A stretch of DNA of 64,000 bases from Nocardia aurantia (GTDB lineage Bacteria; Actinomycetota; Actinomycetes; Mycobacteriales; Mycobacteriaceae): NCBI RefSeq assembly GCF_009604425.1, contig NZ_WEGI01000016.1:1-64000 (forward strand), read 5' to 3'. Under the pieces are notes generated by a model. The model did not search any database, was not told the DNA's origin, and worked only from the letters and a program-made list of their open reading frames with translations. Positions 33,633 through 43,060 of the stretch are shown piece after piece. The position numbers were made by a program, and so were the translations under genes. Numbering within the stretch: position 1 is the stretch's first letter; each line of letters opens with the position of its first letter.

Positions 33633-33661
33633 TTGACCACAGAAGGTCGGTGCGGTAGTTT
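33633..33661 (+). promoter_or_regulatory. Sigma-70-type promoter of the intact rhamnose operon
   Basis: TTGACC (33633-33638) and TAGTTT (33656-33661) are separated by 17 nt, close to the vegetative consensus. The predicted start point (about 33667-33670) falls at the edge of the palindrome at 33669-33680. Confidence 0.6.
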
Positions 33662-33668
33662 CCTCGAC

Positions 33669-33680
33669 TGAAACGTTTCA
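33669..33680. promoter_or_regulatory. LacI-type operator palindrome before the rhamnose isomerase
   Basis: TGAAACGTTTCA is a perfect 12-bp palindrome with the central CG and GAAAC/GTTTC arms typical of LacI-family sites. It covers the predicted +1 and ends four nt before the ATG at 33685, a good place for repression. No LacI-family gene lies in the window, so the repressor would be encoded elsewhere. Confidence 0.65.
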
Positions 33681-33684
33681 TACG

Positions 33685-34866
33685 ATGGTGGTGAGCGAAA
33701 TGCCTGGTGAGAAGGACGTGTTGCCGGTGTTGCGGGAGCAGCGCATCGAGTTGCCGTCGTGGGCGTTCGGGAATTCGGGTACTCGGTTCAAGGTGTTCGC
33801 GCAGGCCGGTGTTCCGCGGGATCCGTTCGAGAAGATCGCCGATGCCGCGCAGGTGCATCGGTTCACCGGTGTGACGCCGACGGTGTCGCTGCACATCCCG
33901 TGGGATGCGGTCGACGATTACGGGAAGCTCGCCGAACATGCTGCGGAGCAGGGTGTTTCGATCGGGGTGATCAACTCCAACACCTTCCAGGACGACGACT
34001 ACCGGCTGGGCAGTGTCTGTCATCCCGATCCGCGGGTGCGGCGCAAGGCGATCGATCATCTGCTGAGTTGTGTGGACGTGATGGACGCCACCGGTTCGGC
34101 GCATCTGAAGTTGTGGTTCGCCGACGGGCTGAACTATCCGGGCCAGGATGATCTGCGGGCCCGGCAGGACCGGCTGGCCGACGCGCTGGGTGAGGTGTAT
34201 CGGCGGTTGGGGCCGGATCAGCGGATGCTGGTGGAGTACAAGCTGTTCGAGCCCGCGTTCTACGCCACCGACATCCCGGACTGGGGGACCGCCTACGCGC
34301 ACTGCCGGATGCTGGGGGACAAGGCGTCGGTGGTGGTCGACACCGGGCACCATGCGGCTCATACGAATATCGAGTTCATCGTGGCGTTCCTGCTGTGGGA
34401 GCAGAAACTCGGTGCTTTCGACCTGAATTCGCGGTTCTACGCCGACGACGACCTGATGGCCGGGGCGGCCGATCCGTTCCAGCTGTTCCGGATCATGCAC
34501 GAGATCGCGGGCGCCGGCGCGGTCACCCCCGACGGCGGGGTGCTGTTCATGCTCGACCAATGCCACAACATCGAGCCGAAGATCCAGGCGGAGATCCGCT
34601 CGGTGCTCAACGTGCAGGAGGCCACCGCGAAGGCGCTGCTGGTGGACCGGGAGGCGTTGCGGCAGGCCCAGTCGGAGGGAGATGTGCTGGGCGCCAACGC
34701 GATTCTGATGGACGCCTACAACACCGATGTGCGGCCGTTGCTGGCCCGGTTGCGGATCGAGACGGGCCTGGATCCGGATCCGATCGCCGCCTACCGGCGC
34801 TCGGGCTATCTGGAGAAAATCGTGGCAGAACGCGTCGGCGGTAGCGCCGCGGGCTGGGGAGCATGA
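33685..34866 (+). CDS. rhaI: L-rhamnose isomerase (RhaI type), copy II
   Basis: This 393-residue TIM-barrel protein converts L-rhamnose to L-rhamnulose. Metal-ligand regions of the Pseudomonas-type isomerase are visible: MLVEYKLFEPAF, VVDTGHHAAHTN and FDLNSRFYADDDL. ATG 33685 is chosen because the decayed copy begins in the same way (MVxS); ATG 33700 with GTGAG upstream is an alternative that would leave a more usual leader. It lies directly behind a LacI-type palindrome and is the first gene of the operon rhaI, aldolase/dehydrogenase, rhaB. The stop is joined to the next start as ATGAGATG. Confidence 0.85.
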   Translation: MVVSEMPGEKDVLPVLREQRIELPSWAFGNSGTRFKVFAQAGVPRDPFEKIADAAQVHRFTGVTPTVSLHIPWDAVDDYGKLAEHAAEQGVSIGVINSNTFQDDDYRLGSVCHPDPRVRRKAIDHLLSCVDVMDATGSAHLKLWFADGLNYPGQDDLRARQDRLADALGEVYRRLGPDQRMLVEYKLFEPAFYATDIPDWGTAYAHCRMLGDKASVVVDTGHHAAHTNIEFIVAFLLWEQKLGAFDLNSRFYADDDLMAGAADPFQLFRIMHEIAGAGAVTPDGGVLFMLDQCHNIEPKIQAEIRSVLNVQEATAKALLVDREALRQAQSEGDVLGANAILMDAYNTDVRPLLARLRIETGLDPDPIAAYRRSGYLEKIVAERVGGSAAGWGA

Positions 34867-34867
34867 G

Positions 34868-36910
34868 ATGACCGACACGCACGACACCGTCCACGCGCTG
34901 CTGGACCGCAGCCACCGCCTGGGTGCGGATCCGCAAAACACCAACTACGCCGGCGGTAACACCTCCGCGCAGGGCACCGGCATCGACCCGGTCACCGGCG
35001 GTCCGGTGGAGTTGTTGTGGGTCAAGGGATCCGGCGGCGATCTGGGCACCCTCACCGCGGCCGGGTTGGCGGTGCTGCGCGTCGACCGGCTGCGGGCGCT
35101 GCCCGCGGTCTATCCCGGGGTGGACCGGGAGGACGAGATGGTCGCGGCGTTCGACTACTGCCTGCACGGCCGCGGTGGCGCCGCGCCCAGTATCGACACC
35201 GCGATGCACGGACTGGTCGAAGCCCCGCACGTCGATCATCTACACCCGGACGCGGGCATCGTCCTCGCGACCGCCGCCGAGGGCGAAGCGCTCACCAAGG
35301 AGTGCTTCGGCGACCGGGTGATATGGGTGCCGTGGCGGCGCCCGGGATTCCAACTCGGCCTCGACATCGCCGCGATCCAGCGCGACCATCCCGCGGCCAT
35401 CGGCTGCATCCTCGGCGGGCACGGTATCACCGCCTGGGGTGCCACCTCCACCGAATGCGAAGCCAACTCACTCGACATCATCCGTACCGCAACACAATTC
35501 ATCGAACGGCGAGGACGGGCCGAACCCTTCGGTGCCATCGTCGAGCGGTATCGGCCACTGCCGCCGGAGCAGCGCCGCGCCCGGGCGGCCGCCCTGGCCC
35601 CGGTGCTGCGGGGCCTGGCCGGCACCGACCAGCCGCAGATCGGGCACTTCACCGACGACGAGGGGGTCCTGGACTTCCTGTCCCGCGCCGAACATCCCCG
35701 GCTGGCCGCGCTGGGCACCTCGTGCCCGGATCATTTCCTGCGCACCAAGGTTCGCCCGCTGGTGCTCGACACCGACGCCGGCGCACCGATCGACGAGGTG
35801 ATCGCCAGGGCTCGCGAACTGCACGCGGTCTACCGGGAGGACTACGCGGCCTACTACCGCCGCCACGCCACCGCCGAGTCCCCGGCCATGCGCGGCGCCG
35901 ACCCGGCGATCGTGCTGGTGCCCGGCGTCGGCATGTTCAGCTTCGGCCGCGACAAGCAGACCGCCCGCGTCGCCGCCGAGTTCTATCTCAACGCCGTCAA
36001 CGTGATGCGCGGCGCGGAGGCGATCTCCCGGTACGCCCCGATCGACGAGGCGGAGAAGTTCCGCATCGAGTACTGGCCCCTGGAGGAGGCGAAGCTGGCC
36101 CGGATGCCCGCGCCGAAACCGCTGGCGACCCGGATCGCGTTCGTCACCGGCGGCGGCTCCGGCATCGGCCGCGCCATCACGCTGCGGCTGGCCGCCGAAG
36201 GCGCCTGCGTAGTCGTCGCGGACCGGGACGCGGAAGCCGCCGTGCGGGTAGCCGCGGAGATCGGCGGCCCCGACACCGCGATCCCGGTCACCGTCGACGT
36301 CACCGATGCGGCAGCAGTCGCGGCAGCGGTTGACGCCGCTACCCTGGCCTTCGGCGGGGTCGATCTGGTGGTCAACAACGCGGGCCTGTCCATCTCCAAA
36401 CCGCTACTGGAGACGACCGAAACCGATTGGGACATCCAGCATTCGGTGATGGCGCGCGGTTCGTTCTTGGTCGCCCGAGAAGCGGCCCGGGCCATGATCG
36501 CCCAGGGGCTCGGCGGGGACATCGTCTACATCGTCAGCAAGAACTCGGTGTTCGCGGGCCCCAACAACCTCGCCTACAGTGCTGCGAAAGCCGATCAGGC
36601 ACATCAGGTCCGGCTGCTGGCCGCCGAGCTCGGTGAGCACGGTATCCGGGTCAACGGCGTCAATCCCGATGGCGTGGTGCGAGGTTCGGGCATCTTCGCC
36701 GGTGGCTGGGGCGCGCAGCGCGCCGCGGTGTACGGGGTCGAGGAGAAGGACCTCGGCGCGTTCTACGCCCAGCGCACCCTGTTGAAGCAGGAAGTGCTGC
36801 CCGAGCACATCGCCGGCGCGGTATTCGCGCTCACCGCAGGCGATCTCGGCCGGACCACCGGTATGCACATCCCTGTCGACAGCGGTGTCGCCGCGGCCTT
36901 CCTCCGTTGA
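34868..36910 (+). CDS. rhaEW: Bifunctional rhamnulose-1-phosphate aldolase/lactaldehyde dehydrogenase, copy II
   Basis: This 680-residue fusion is the intact copy. The class II aldolase part has HVDHLHPDAG and GGHGITAWG zinc ligands. The SDR part has GGGSGIGRAI, catalytic Ser in YIVSKNS and LAYSAAK with the Tyr and Lys. Products should be DHAP and L-lactate from L-rhamnulose-1-phosphate. The sequence is very close to copy I along its length, which suggests recent duplication followed by loss of constraint on copy I. It sits between isomerase and kinase with 1-7 nt gaps. Confidence 0.9.
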   Translation: MTDTHDTVHALLDRSHRLGADPQNTNYAGGNTSAQGTGIDPVTGGPVELLWVKGSGGDLGTLTAAGLAVLRVDRLRALPAVYPGVDREDEMVAAFDYCLHGRGGAAPSIDTAMHGLVEAPHVDHLHPDAGIVLATAAEGEALTKECFGDRVIWVPWRRPGFQLGLDIAAIQRDHPAAIGCILGGHGITAWGATSTECEANSLDIIRTATQFIERRGRAEPFGAIVERYRPLPPEQRRARAAALAPVLRGLAGTDQPQIGHFTDDEGVLDFLSRAEHPRLAALGTSCPDHFLRTKVRPLVLDTDAGAPIDEVIARARELHAVYREDYAAYYRRHATAESPAMRGADPAIVLVPGVGMFSFGRDKQTARVAAEFYLNAVNVMRGAEAISRYAPIDEAEKFRIEYWPLEEAKLARMPAPKPLATRIAFVTGGGSGIGRAITLRLAAEGACVVVADRDAEAAVRVAAEIGGPDTAIPVTVDVTDAAAVAAAVDAATLAFGGVDLVVNNAGLSISKPLLETTETDWDIQHSVMARGSFLVAREAARAMIAQGLGGDIVYIVSKNSVFAGPNNLAYSAAKADQAHQVRLLAAELGEHGIRVNGVNPDGVVRGSGIFAGGWGAQRAAVYGVEEKDLGAFYAQRTLLKQEVLPEHIAGAVFALTAGDLGRTTGMHIPVDSGVAAAFLR

Positions 36911-36917
36911 GGCGCCG

Positions 36918-38378
36918 GTGAGCGACATCACACCGGCCGACGATCGGCGGGAGAACACCTTCGCCGCCGTCGATCTCGGGGCATCCAGCGGCCGGGTGCT
37001 GCGCGGCCGGATCACCACCGAGGAACTGACGGTGCACGAGGTGCACCGGTTCCCCAACCGCCCGCTGTCCCTGCCCGACGGCCTCTACTGGAACATCGGC
37101 GACCTCTACCAGCAGACGTGTACCGGCCTGGCCGCCGCCGGACCGGTACACAGCGCCGGAATCGACACCTGGGCAGTCGATTACGGTCTGCTCGACGCCG
37201 GCGGTACGCTGCTGGGCCTGCCCCGGCACTACCGGGACCCGCGCACCGAACAGCTGCCCCGCCTCCCGATCGGCGTGGAGGAGCTGTTCGCCCGCACCGG
37301 AATCGCCGATCAGCCCTTCAACACGGTGCACCAGCTCCGAGCCGAATCCCCGGAGCGTCTCGGTGCCGCACGACAGTTGCTGATGATCCCGGACCTGCTC
37401 GGCTACTGGCTCACCGGTGTGCCGGGCAGCGAACGCACCAATGCCTCGACCGCTGGCCTGTACGGTCTCGCCGGACGCGACTGGGACCGCGCCCTGATCG
37501 CCGAACTCGGCCTGCCCGCAACAATTTTCGGGGCGATCCACGATCCCGGCAGCATCGTGGGCACCGTCCGGCCGGAGGTGGGCGCCGACGTCGGCAGCCT
37601 CGTGCGGGTCGGCTCGCACGACACGGCGAGCGCGGTGGCCGCGGTCCCCGCGACCGGTGACTCGTTCGCCTACATCTCCTGCGGCACCTGGTCACTGGTC
37701 GGCATCGAGCGCCCTGAACCGCTGCTCACGGACGCCGCCCGCACCGCCGGTTTCACCAACGAGACCGGTGTCGCCGGATTCCGATATCTGCGCAACGTCA
37801 TTGGCCTGTGGATCCTGCAGGAATGCCTGCGGGAATGGCCCGGGCTGGACGCCGCCGCGCTGGCCGCCGCCGCGGCGGAGCTGCCGCCGTTGCGCGCGGT
37901 CATCGATGTGGACGATCCGGCCTTCGCCGCACCCGGTACCCCCACGGATCCGATGCCGGCCCGGATCGCCGCGCGCTGTGACGGACCGGTACCCGGTACG
38001 CCCGCCGAATTCGCCCGCTGCGTCATCGACAGCCTCGCCCTCGGCCACGCGCGCGCGGTCGCCGACACAATACGCACCAGCGGCCACCCCGTGACCGTGG
38101 TGCACGTGGTCGGCGGTGGCGCCCGTAACGCGCTGCTGTGCCAGGCCACCGCCGACGCCTGCGGACTACCCGTCCTGGCAGGACCCGCTGAGGCGACCGC
38201 GCTCGGAAACCTGCTGAGCCAGGCCATCACCGCTGGAGTCCTGCCCGACTGGTCGGCCGCCCGCCGCTTGGTAGCCACGACCTACCGGCCACACCGATAC
38301 GAACCCTCCGGCGATCCGGGTGGGGCCGAAGCAACATACCGATTCGGAGCACTTGACGATGGACGTGTCACCGGATGA
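36918..38378 (+). CDS. rhaB: Rhamnulokinase
   Basis: This 486-residue FGGY-family sugar kinase has the N-terminal phosphate loop AAVDLGASSGRVLRGRI, substrate-side residues in SAGIDTWAVDYGLL, SHDTASAVAAVPA in the middle and the adenosine motif VHVVGGGARNALLCQATADACG near the C-terminus. The DTWAVDYGLL motif is characteristic of rhamnulokinases. It phosphorylates L-rhamnulose at O1 for the upstream aldolase. It starts at GTG 36918, 7 nt after the previous stop, and ends the rhamnose operon. Confidence 0.9.
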   Translation: MSDITPADDRRENTFAAVDLGASSGRVLRGRITTEELTVHEVHRFPNRPLSLPDGLYWNIGDLYQQTCTGLAAAGPVHSAGIDTWAVDYGLLDAGGTLLGLPRHYRDPRTEQLPRLPIGVEELFARTGIADQPFNTVHQLRAESPERLGAARQLLMIPDLLGYWLTGVPGSERTNASTAGLYGLAGRDWDRALIAELGLPATIFGAIHDPGSIVGTVRPEVGADVGSLVRVGSHDTASAVAAVPATGDSFAYISCGTWSLVGIERPEPLLTDAARTAGFTNETGVAGFRYLRNVIGLWILQECLREWPGLDAAALAAAAAELPPLRAVIDVDDPAFAAPGTPTDPMPARIAARCDGPVPGTPAEFARCVIDSLALGHARAVADTIRTSGHPVTVVHVVGGGARNALLCQATADACGLPVLAGPAEATALGNLLSQAITAGVLPDWSAARRLVATTYRPHRYEPSGDPGGAEATYRFGALDDGRVTG

Positions 38379-39180
38379 TATTCGCTCCGTATCGTCGGCT
38401 GTCCGTCAGGTGAACTGGCCGCCTGCGGGTCGGCTGTAGGCATCGGCATCGACGAAGAGTTCATGGGCAAGGTCCTGTTCCGGAGAATGGACATTCGGGG
38501 CGACGGCACTCATGTGCGAATGCCGACTCGTAGAGGCCAGATACGGATGAGCAAGCGTCCGGACGACGGCAAGCTTCAGCACCGTGCATCGCCCTGTTGG
38601 CCGATCCAGCGCCGAGAGCTGAATATCTCTCCACATCAGCACGCCAATTGACCGGTCGCGCGGGCGACGGGCAAGCAATGTCCAGCGGCAGCGCCGACAT
38701 GGAACGCGGCAGGGATGTGAGGGGTGTGTAGGCGAGGGACCGGACCCAGCAGCGTGTTCGCTGCCACATGATGTGGCCCGCATGAGCCGCTGCGACCACG
38801 CTTCAGGCGTGACGCTTCAGGCGGATAGAGGGAAGGCGGCACAGCTCCAGACAGGAACACTTCCACAGCCGCTCTGAGTGAGTAGCCTGCCGTGACCGGT
38901 CGGCATCATGGCAGATTCCTCTCGACCAGTGTGCCGAAACAGGCGCAGAGCGTCGGATCTGTGCCGGTGGAAGCCATGTTTCGTCGGCAGGCAGTGTGCC
39001 AAGAGTGTGCCAAGACAGGTCGGATCGCTGGGACAAACCGGTACCCGCTGGACAGCGACCATGCTTTGACCTGGACCACCTGGATCAGCGGGACGATAGA
39101 GGCGGCACCCGGGCCCGTCGCCCCTGGACCCGGGTACCACCATCCTTTCTATCGTGTTTCCGGGCGGAAAGGTTTCTCGA
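38379..39180. other. 800-bp gap with no supported gene
   Basis: Frames cross this stretch on both strands, but none has a recognisable domain. A 15-bp palindrome, GCCACAT-G-ATGTGGC, lies at 38763-38777, and a short direct repeat (GTGTGCCAAGA) near 38995-39016. It separates the catabolic island from the fatty-acid cluster, so it may contain an island boundary, but I see no tRNA or att-like duplication. Confidence 0.4.
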
Positions 39181-40530
39181 TCAGCGTTCCACGATCGCGA
39201 CCACGCCCTGGCCGCCCGCCGCGCAGATCGAGATCAGGGCCCGTCCGGAGCCCTTCTCGGCCAGTTGCTTGGCGGCCTGGGCCACGATGCGACCGCCGGT
39301 GGCGGCGAACGGATGGCCCGCGGCTAGCGAGGAGCCGTTGACGTTGAGCTTGCTGCGGTCGATCGCGCCGAGGGCGCCGTCCAGGCCGAGCCGCTCCTTG
39401 CAGTACTGATCGGACTCCCACGCCTGCATGGTCGCCAGCACCACCGAGGCGAACGCCTCGTGGATCTCGTAGAAGTCGAAATCCTGCAGCGTGAGGCCGT
39501 TGCGGGCCAGCAGCCGCGGCACCGCGTACGTCGGCGCCATCAGCAGGCCGTCCGGCCCCCAGACGTAGTCGACCGCGGCGACCTCGCTGTCGACCAGATA
39601 GGCCAGCGGGGTCAGGTTGCGCGCGGCGGCCCATTCCTCGCTGCCGAGCAGCACCGCGGAGGCGCCGTCGGTGAGCGGGGTGGAGTTGCCCGCGGTCATG
39701 GTGGCGTCACCGGCCTTGACGCCGAACACCGGCTTCAGGGTGGCGAGCTTCTCCAGGGTGGAACCGGGGCGCAGATTGTCGTCCCGGGTGAGGCCCAGGA
39801 ACGGGGTGACCAGGTCGTCGAAGAAGCCACGATCGTAGGCGGCGGCCATGTTGCGGTGCGACAGGTACGCCAGTTCGTCCTGCGCCTCGCGGCTGATGCC
39901 GAACTCCTTGGCCGTGATGGCCGCGTGCTCGCCCATCGACAGGCCGGTGCGCGGCTCGGCGTTGCGGGGGATCTCGATGCCGACCATGCTCGGCCGCAGC
40001 CGGCCGACCAGCTTCACGTAGTCGAGGTTGCGCCTGGCGCGATTCGCGTCGAGCATCCAGTCCCGCGCCGCCTCGCTGACGCCGATCGGCGCGTCCGAGG
40101 TGGTGTCGGTGCCGCCGCCGACGCCGGCCTCGATGCGGCCGAGCGCGATCGCGTCGCCGACCGTGACCACGGACTGCAATCCGGTGCCGCAGGCCAGTTG
40201 CAGGTCGTGGGCCGGGGTGTACGGCGACAACTCGCTGCCGAGCACGCTCTCCCGGATCAGGCCGTGCTCGCCGATCCGCTTGAGCACCGCGCCGCCGGTC
40301 ACCATGCCCAGCCGTTCGCCCTGCAGGCCGAAGCGGGCCACCAGGCCGTTCAGGGCCGCGGTGAACATGTCCTGGTTGGAGGCGTGCGCGTACTTGCCGT
40401 CGGAGCGGGCGAACGGGATCCGGTTGCCGCCGAGGATCGCCACGGGCCGGGTCTGCCGGGTGTGCGAACCGGTGCCGGCGGCCGCCGTGCGGGCTTTGCT
40501 GGTGGAAGCCGTGCGGGCCTTGGTTGTCAC
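39181..40530 (-). CDS. fadA2: Acetyl-CoA acyltransferase/thiolase (FadA2/FadI-like)
   Basis: This thiolase of about 449 residues should cleave 3-ketoacyl-CoA. The acyl-binding Cys lies in LQLACGTGLQSV, the proton-relay His in YEIHEAF and GHPFAATGGR, and the second Cys in ISICAAGGQG. GTG 40530 is preferred because GGAG lies 6 nt upstream; the frame is open to 40596, within the divergent promoter. It is divergent from fabG4 across a 20-bp perfect palindrome (40614-40633), as in the M. tuberculosis Rv0241c-Rv0244c neighbourhood, where homologs serve beta-oxidation or odd acyl chains. Confidence 0.85.
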   Translation of the reverse strand: MTTKARTASTSKARTAAAGTGSHTRQTRPVAILGGNRIPFARSDGKYAHASNQDMFTAALNGLVARFGLQGERLGMVTGGAVLKRIGEHGLIRESVLGSELSPYTPAHDLQLACGTGLQSVVTVGDAIALGRIEAGVGGGTDTTSDAPIGVSEAARDWMLDANRARRNLDYVKLVGRLRPSMVGIEIPRNAEPRTGLSMGEHAAITAKEFGISREAQDELAYLSHRNMAAAYDRGFFDDLVTPFLGLTRDDNLRPGSTLEKLATLKPVFGVKAGDATMTAGNSTPLTDGASAVLLGSEEWAAARNLTPLAYLVDSEVAAVDYVWGPDGLLMAPTYAVPRLLARNGLTLQDFDFYEIHEAFASVVLATMQAWESDQYCKERLGLDGALGAIDRSKLNVNGSSLAAGHPFAATGGRIVAQAAKQLAEKGSGRALISICAAGGQGVVAIVER

Positions 40531-40613
40531 TCGAGTCTCCACTGTCTCGTCGGAAGTGTCCGTGCTCGGGGCGGTCGTCGCGATCCGTGCCCCCACGCTG
40601 TCGGTTTACTTTA

Positions 40614-40633
40614 AACTTACTCCGGAGTAAGTT
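40614..40633. promoter_or_regulatory. TetR3 operator between fadA2 and fabG4
   Basis: AACTTACTCCGGAGTAAGTT is a perfect 20-bp palindrome in the divergent promoter region. Related sites stand before tetR3 (43691-43710) and fadE5 (51256-51269), suggesting one regulator for the whole cluster. Confidence 0.8.
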
Positions 40634-40708
40634 CATTGTCGACACCGGCCGTTTCGTCCGGCCGGCCACCGACATCGGCCCCGCGAAATCGAGGAAAAGG
40701 TAGGAACA

Positions 40709-42070
40709 GTGGCAGCGAGCAAGAGCAAGGGCGCCCCCAACCTCTACGGATCGTTCGTGCACTCGGCCCCCGGCGCGTTCCTGGCGAGCAAGCTGGGGCT
40801 GCCCAAGCCGGAGACCCTGCGCCGCTACCGGGCGGGCGAGCCGCCGCTGCCCGGCCCGGTGCTGCTCGGCGGTAAGGGCCGGGTCGCCGATGCGGTGCGA
40901 AACCTGTTGTCGGACTACACTTTCGTCGATTCGGTGACCCCGGGCGTCAAGTTCGGCGCGCTGGTGTTCGACGCCACCACGATCGGCTCGGTGGCCGAGC
41001 TGGAGCAGCTGTACACCTTCCATCAGCCGGCCATGCGCAGTCTCGCGCCCTCGGCCCGGGTGCTGGTCATCGGCACCACGCCGGAGCTGGCCGCGAGCGT
41101 CGAGGCGCAGATCGCGCAGCGCGCGCTGGAGGGCTTCACCCGCAGCGTCGGCAAGGAACTGCTGCGCGGCGCCACCGCCAACCTGGTCTACCTGCACCCC
41201 GAGGCCGCGGCGGCCGCGACGGGCCTGGCCTCCACGCTGCGCTTCGTGCTCTCGGCGAAGTCGGCGTTCGTCGATGGCCAGGTGTTCCGGGTCGGCCGCG
41301 AGGATTCCGCCGCGCCCGACATCGACTGGGAGCGGCCGCTTTCCGGCAAGGTGGCCGTGGTCACCGGCGCCGCGCGCGGCATCGGGGCCACCATCGCCGA
41401 GGTCTTCGCCCGCGACGGCGCGACCGTGATCGTGGCCGACATTCCCGCCGCCGGTGAGGCGCTGACGCAGACCGCCAACAAGGTCGGCGGCACCGCGCTC
41501 GCGCTCGACGTCACCGCGCCGGACGCCGCGGACCGCATCGCCGAATTCGCCACCGAGCGGTTCGGCGGCTTGGACATCATCGTGCACAACGCCGGCATCA
41601 CCCGCGACAAGCTGCTCGCCAACATGGACGAGGGTCGCTGGAATTCCGTGCTGGAGGTGAATCTGGCCGCGCCGCACCGGATCACGGCGGGCCTGGTCGA
41701 GAAGGGCGCGCTGAAGTCCGGCGGCCGGGTCGTCGACGTCTCGTCGATCGCGGGCATCGCGGGCAACCGCGGCCAGACCAACTACGGCGCGTCCAAGGCC
41801 GGCGTCATCGGCATGGTGAACGCCGAGGCGCCGAAACTGGCCGAGCACGGCGTCACCATCAACGCCGTCGCGCCGGGTTTCATCGAGACCGCGATGACCG
41901 CCGCGATTCCGCTCGGCACCCGCGAGGCCGGCCGGTTGCTGTCCTCGCTGCTGCAGGGCGGGCAGACCGTCGACGTCGCCGAGACCATCGCCTACTTCGC
42001 CAGCCCGGCCTCGAACGCGGTGAGCGGCAACGTCGTTCGCGTCTGCGGCCAGGCCATGATCGGGGCATGA
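40709..42070 (+). CDS. fabG4: 3-oxoacyl-[acyl carrier] reductase, high-molecular-weight type
   Basis: This 453-residue protein is a two-domain HMwFabG: an N-terminal flavodoxin-like half (about 1-205) and a C-terminal SDR half with VVTGAARGIGATIA, catalytic Ser in VDVSSIAG and YGASK. The family reduces 3-oxoacyl-CoA using NADH, with the extra domain aiding long acyl chains. It starts at GTG 40709 behind AGGAA. The stop overlaps the start of the MaoC gene (ATGATG), so the reductase and dehydratase are coupled, as in M. tuberculosis fabG4-htdX. Confidence 0.9.
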   Translation: MAASKSKGAPNLYGSFVHSAPGAFLASKLGLPKPETLRRYRAGEPPLPGPVLLGGKGRVADAVRNLLSDYTFVDSVTPGVKFGALVFDATTIGSVAELEQLYTFHQPAMRSLAPSARVLVIGTTPELAASVEAQIAQRALEGFTRSVGKELLRGATANLVYLHPEAAAAATGLASTLRFVLSAKSAFVDGQVFRVGREDSAAPDIDWERPLSGKVAVVTGAARGIGATIAEVFARDGATVIVADIPAAGEALTQTANKVGGTALALDVTAPDAADRIAEFATERFGGLDIIVHNAGITRDKLLANMDEGRWNSVLEVNLAAPHRITAGLVEKGALKSGGRVVDVSSIAGIAGNRGQTNYGASKAGVIGMVNAEAPKLAEHGVTINAVAPGFIETAMTAAIPLGTREAGRLLSSLLQGGQTVDVAETIAYFASPASNAVSGNVVRVCGQAMIGA

Positions 42071-42939
42071 TGAGTTCCGGCGACACCACGATCTCGCTGT
42101 CGGAACCGCCGAAGACCGGCAGCCTCTACCTGAAGGCGGCGCTCGGCGCGGTCCCGCTGCTGTCGTCGCGGAAGTCCGGGATCCCGGACCGCTCCGTCGA
42201 ATTGTCCGGCGTGCGAGTCGATCCGGATCATCTGGCGGCCTACTGTCATGCCACCGGGTTGCGGTTCGGTGACTCGCTGCCGCTGACCTATCCGTTCGTG
42301 CTGACCTTCCCGCTGGTGATGTCGCTGGTGGTCGCGCGCGACTTCCCGTTCGCCGCGATCGGTGCCGTGCATTCGGAGAATGTCATCGAGCGCACCCGCG
42401 ACATCTCGGTGAGCGAGCCGCTGGACATCCGCGCGCAGGTGGAGAATCTGCGGGAACATCCGCGCGGCCTGCTGGTCGACGCGGTGAGTGAGATCAGCGT
42501 CGGCCGCGAACGGGTGTGGCGGCAGGTGACCACCTTCCTGCACCAGCAGAAGACCTCGCTGTCGGGTGGTCCACGGCCGGAACCGAAGCCGGACGAGGTG
42601 CCCCCGCCGCCGCTGCGCACGCTGAAGGTGGATCAGGCGCTGATCCACCGCTACGCCGCGGCCTCCGGGGACCGCAACCCGATCCACATGTCGGGGCCGA
42701 CCGCCCGGGCGTTCGGGTTCTCGCGTGCGATCGCGCACGGAATGTGGTCGGCGGCAGCCGTTCTCGGCGTGATCGAGGGCCGGGTCGCGGCCGCGAGCAC
42801 CTATTCGGTGCGGTTCGGCAAGCCGATTCTGTTGCCCGCCACGGTGAACGCCTATGCCGAGCGCGCCGAGACCGGCTGGGATCTGTCGCTGAAGCACCCG
42901 AGGAAGGGTTATCCACATCTGACGGCTACGCTGCGCTGA
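42067..42939 (+). CDS. htdX: MaoC-like (R)-3-hydroxyacyl dehydratase
   Basis: This 290-residue double hot-dog protein has the hydratase-2 motif YAAASGDRNPIHMSGPTARAFG in its C-terminal half, giving the catalytic Asp/His, followed by IAHGMW. The N-terminal hot-dog lacks the motif, as is normal for HtdX-type enzymes. It dehydrates (R)-3-hydroxyacyl-CoA/ACP after FabG4. ATG 42067 overlaps the fabG4 stop; ATG 42070 is equally possible. A strong hairpin follows, shared with convergent tetR3. Confidence 0.85.
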   Translation: MMSSGDTTISLSEPPKTGSLYLKAALGAVPLLSSRKSGIPDRSVELSGVRVDPDHLAAYCHATGLRFGDSLPLTYPFVLTFPLVMSLVVARDFPFAAIGAVHSENVIERTRDISVSEPLDIRAQVENLREHPRGLLVDAVSEISVGRERVWRQVTTFLHQQKTSLSGGPRPEPKPDEVPPPPLRTLKVDQALIHRYAAASGDRNPIHMSGPTARAFGFSRAIAHGMWSAAAVLGVIEGRVAAASTYSVRFGKPILLPATVNAYAERAETGWDLSLKHPRKGYPHLTATLR

Positions 42940-42983
42940 GGCTTCGGCCCGCCGGGGGATCGCCCCGGCCGGCCGGAGTGAGC

Positions 42984-43057
42984 GGGCCGCACACCTTCCC
43001 GGCCGCCCGTCGGATCGCATGGGGGATCCGATGCGCCGCCGAAAAGGTGTGTGGCCC
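42984..43057. terminator. Bidirectional terminator between htdX and tetR3
   Basis: GGGCCGCACACCTT (42984-42997) pairs with AAGGTGTGTGGCCC (43044-43057) with one G-U. An inner stem, CGGATC/GATCCG, lies within the loop. It separates two convergent genes. Confidence 0.65.
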
Positions 43058-43060
43058 GCC

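Noticed and set aside
38763..38777. GCCACATGATGTGGC palindrome as an attachment site or operator
   Set aside because: Only one copy, not next to a gene start; it could be chance.
38461..39143. Several overlapping small frames between rhaB and fadA2
   Set aside because: No ribosome sites, no conserved motifs and inconsistent composition; no gene supported.
39460..40614. 384-codon plus-strand frame over the thiolase gene
   Set aside because: The opposite strand encodes a complete thiolase with all catalytic motifs.
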